Shown here: positions 5,236-6,988 of the stretch, in pieces | How the letters are laid out: each line of letters starts with the position of its first letter | How positions within the stretch are numbered: position 1 is the stretch's first letter | Source of the DNA: Lachnoclostridium sp. UBA903 | GTDB lineage: Bacteria > Bacillota > Clostridia > Lachnospirales > Lachnospiraceae | NCBI GenBank assembly: GCA_002294045.1 | Contig: DBEP01000055.1 | Location: 1 to 6,988, forward strand | DNA: 6,988 bases | Direction of reading: 5' to 3' | Translations under genes and position numbers: made by a program | Notes under the pieces: model-generated | Databases searched by the model: none | What the model was told of the DNA's origin: nothing | The model's input: only the letters and a program-made list of their open reading frames with translations

Positions 5236-6744
5236 ATGGATAAAAAAGGGATGGTCTATTTAGTCGGAGCCGGGCCGGGCGATCCGGAATTACTGACCAT
5301 TAAGGGAAAAGCCAGGTTAAAAGAATGCGAAGTTGTAATTTATGACAGGCTGGCATCCGATTATCTGCTTGATTTGGTACCTGGGGAATGTGAAAAAATA
5401 TATGTGGGAAAAGAAGTTGGAAACCATGGCCTGAGCCAGGAAACAATCAATGAGATTATCGTAAAAAAAGCCCTGGAAGGGAAACGAGTCGTCCGTTTAA
5501 AAGGCGGAGATCCTTTTGTGTTCGGCAGGGGCGGGGAAGAAGTGCTTGCTTTACAGAAGGAAGGCATTCCTTATCAGGTTATTCCGGGAATTACTTCCGC
5601 CATTGCCGCGGCGGCCTATGCCGGAATACCGGTTACCCACAGGGGAGTCAGCAGAAGCTTTCACGTAATTGCGGGACATACAAAAGATTGGGATAACCAG
5701 CTTGCGGATAATTATGAAACCCTGGCCAGATTGGAAGGGACCCTCATATTTCTGATGGGCATGGGAAACCTGTCCCTGATTGTAAATGAGCTGTGCAGAT
5801 ATGGTAAAGATGTTAATACCCCGGTTGCGGTTGTTTCCAATGCAACAACTGCCAGGCAGAAAACAGTAAAAGGTACTTTAGGTACTATCTGTGGAGCAGT
5901 GAGTGTAAATAATATAAAAGCGCCGGCAGTGATTATAGTCGGAGAAGCCGCGGGCCTTGAAATGGAAAATACCATAAAAGGAAGGCTGTACGGTAAACGA
6001 ATCGGGGTAACCGGCACGGAGAAATTAGCAGGTAAATTATCCCGCCGTTTAGGGGAACATGGGGCATATGTGGAGAATCTGAGCTTTTTATATGTAAAGG
6101 AAGCTGATAACAGGGTAGAGTTAGAACATGCAATTACAAACCTGAAAGAATATACCTGGGTTGTATTTACCAGTACCAACGGAGTGGATATTTTCTTTAA
6201 ATATTTAAAAGAAAATCATATTGATTACCGGAAGTTCTGCGGGATTTCTTTTGCCGTGGTAGGCAGCGGAACGAGGGATACCCTGTTACGCTATGGATTT
6301 ATTGCGGATTATATGCCCGAAACCTATACAACCGCCGCCTTGGCAAACGGACTGGCAAATTTATTAAAAGAAGGAGATAAAGTATTGATTCCAAGGGCCT
6401 TAAAAGGTTCCGGGGATTTGACGGATATTTTAGATGCCCGCTCCGTACCCTTTACGGAAATCAAAATTTATACCATTGAAATTGATGCTGAAAAATATAA
6501 AAGAGTAACTTCCGGGTTAGTGGATTACGATTATATTACCTTTGCAAGCGCCTCCGGAGTGGAAGGGTTTTATGAGAATCTGGGAGAAGAGATAAGAACA
6601 ATTCTTAAAAAAACCAGAATAGTCTGTATCGGTGATGTAACGGTCAAGAAACTGAAGGATTACGGTATCAGGGATTATATTACTGCCGGAGAGTACAGTG
6701 TGGCCGGACTGGTTGAAAGTATTTTAAGTGACGCAGGAAAATGA
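5236..6744 (+). CDS. cobA-hemD: Fused uroporphyrinogen-III C-methyltransferase (SUMT) / uroporphyrinogen-III synthase
   Basis: A two-domain cytosolic enzyme. Residues about 5-245 are an SAM-dependent SUMT that methylates uroporphyrinogen III at C2 and C7 to precorrin-2. It shows VYLVGAGPGDPELLT (7-21), the block VVRLKGGDPFVFGRGGEE (85-102), VIPGITSA (115-122) and AGIPVTHRG (129-137). Residues about 250-502 are a HemD-type uroporphyrinogen-III synthase, a poorly conserved family recognised here by VVFTSTNGVDIFF (309-321), AVVGSGT (340-346), TYTTAALANGL, VLIPRA, and the second-lobe DYITFASASGVEGFY (432-446) and IVCIGDVTV. HemD cyclises hydroxymethylbilane and its product is the SUMT substrate, so the fusion couples consecutive steps. 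The ATG start has AGGAG (5227-5231) only 4 nt upstream, with a second AAGGAAGG at 5214-5221. No break or frameshift is seen between the domains. Such fusions are known in clostridia. Confidence 0.95.
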   Translation: MDKKGMVYLVGAGPGDPELLTIKGKARLKECEVVIYDRLASDYLLDLVPGECEKIYVGKEVGNHGLSQETINEIIVKKALEGKRVVRLKGGDPFVFGRGGEEVLALQKEGIPYQVIPGITSAIAAAAYAGIPVTHRGVSRSFHVIAGHTKDWDNQLADNYETLARLEGTLIFLMGMGNLSLIVNELCRYGKDVNTPVAVVSNATTARQKTVKGTLGTICGAVSVNNIKAPAVIIVGEAAGLEMENTIKGRLYGKRIGVTGTEKLAGKLSRRLGEHGAYVENLSFLYVKEADNRVELEHAITNLKEYTWVVFTSTNGVDIFFKYLKENHIDYRKFCGISFAVVGSGTRDTLLRYGFIADYMPETYTTAALANGLANLLKEGDKVLIPRALKGSGDLTDILDARSVPFTEIKIYTIEIDAEKYKRVTSGLVDYDYITFASASGVEGFYENLGEEIRTILKKTRIVCIGDVTVKKLKDYGIRDYITAGEYSVAGLVESILSDAGK

Positions 6745-6774
6745 ACGGAGGGCCAAAGAGGAACGGAGAGAATT

Positions 6775-6988
6775 ATGATTAGAAGAAGAAGGCTCAGGGT
6801 AAATGAGACGATAAGGGCTTTGGTGAGGGAAACAAGTATACAGATATCGGATTTTATTTATCCTGTCTTTGTAATAGAAGGAAAAAAACAAAAGAATCCC
6901 GTGGATTCTATGCCGGGAATTTATCAGTATTCCCTTGACCGGCTTGGGGAAGAATTAAACCGCGATTTGGCACTGTACGCCATAATGG
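6775..6988 (+). CDS. hemB: Delta-aminolevulinic acid dehydratase (porphobilinogen synthase), N-terminal fragment
   Basis: Condenses two 5-aminolevulinate molecules to porphobilinogen. Only the first 71 codons are present; the frame runs off the right edge. The N-terminus fits the family: MIRRRRLRVNETIRALVRET, then ISDFIYPVFVIEG (24-36) and PVDSMPGIYQYSLDRL (42-57), matching the usual FIxPxFV and SMPGxxxxS pattern. The active-site lysines and metal ligands lie beyond the window, so the zinc or magnesium type cannot be told. The ATG has GGAG (6765-6768) 6 nt upstream and starts 30 bp after the fused cobA-hemD gene, so it is part of the same operon although its product acts before HemC. Confidence 0.93.
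   Translation, partial: MIRRRRLRVNETIRALVRETSIQISDFIYPVFVIEGKKQKNPVDSMPGIYQYSLDRLGEELNRDLALYAIM

Noticed and set aside
5712..6179. Long antisense open frames opposite the hem genes, the kinase and the MerR gene
   Set aside because: They lie opposite well-conserved genes, resemble no family I know, and are explained as shadows of the + strand coding.

Overview
This window looks like chromosomal DNA from an anaerobic Firmicute of the Clostridia, most likely a Lachnospiraceae-type organism (inferred, not proven). The reasons are a moderate-to-low GC content, strong AAGGAGG-type ribosome binding sites, frequent GTG starts, a RhaB-like sugar kinase next to a fucose mutarotase, and a tetrapyrrole gene order typical of clostridia. 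All genes are on the + strand and there is little non-coding DNA. I see no mobile element, CRISPR array, tRNA or rRNA.

Layout. (1) Bases 1-1251 hold the end of a deoxysugar operon: the C-terminal half of a rhamnulokinase-family FGGY kinase (cut by the left edge), then a FucU-type L-fucose mutarotase. A long hairpin terminator with a U tract closes it at 1282-1351. (2) Bases 1385-2386 hold a free-standing regulator: a MerR-type promoter with a 19-bp spacer and central dyad, then a MerR/TipAL-like gene. An internal Shine-Dalgarno plus ATG falls exactly at the junction of the DNA-binding and ligand-binding halves, so the gene may make a TipAS-like short form. (3) From about 2395 to the right edge is a tetrapyrrole operon: hemA, a Met8/CysG-N-like precorrin-2 dehydrogenase, hemC, a fused SUMT (cobA)-hemD, and the start of hemB. 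Intergenic gaps are 20-40 bp.

How the genes work together. HemA makes glutamate-1-semialdehyde from Glu-tRNA. HemB, HemC and the HemD half then carry the pathway to uroporphyrinogen III. The SUMT half methylates this to precorrin-2, and the separate dehydrogenase oxidises it to sirohydrochlorin, the branch point to siroheme and anaerobic cobalamin synthesis. HemL is needed but not seen; it may lie just past the right edge, as in the Clostridium josui hem cluster (recalled from memory). Since all precorrin-2 genes are in the operon, its main products are probably siroheme and/or corrinoids rather than haem.

The genes are mostly well-known families and I do not see a wholly new system. The points most worth a second look are the possible dual-product TipAL/TipAS regulator and its operator, the divergent and C-terminally short HemA, the hemA leader dyad with no room for a cobalamin riboswitch, and the nested terminator after fucU.
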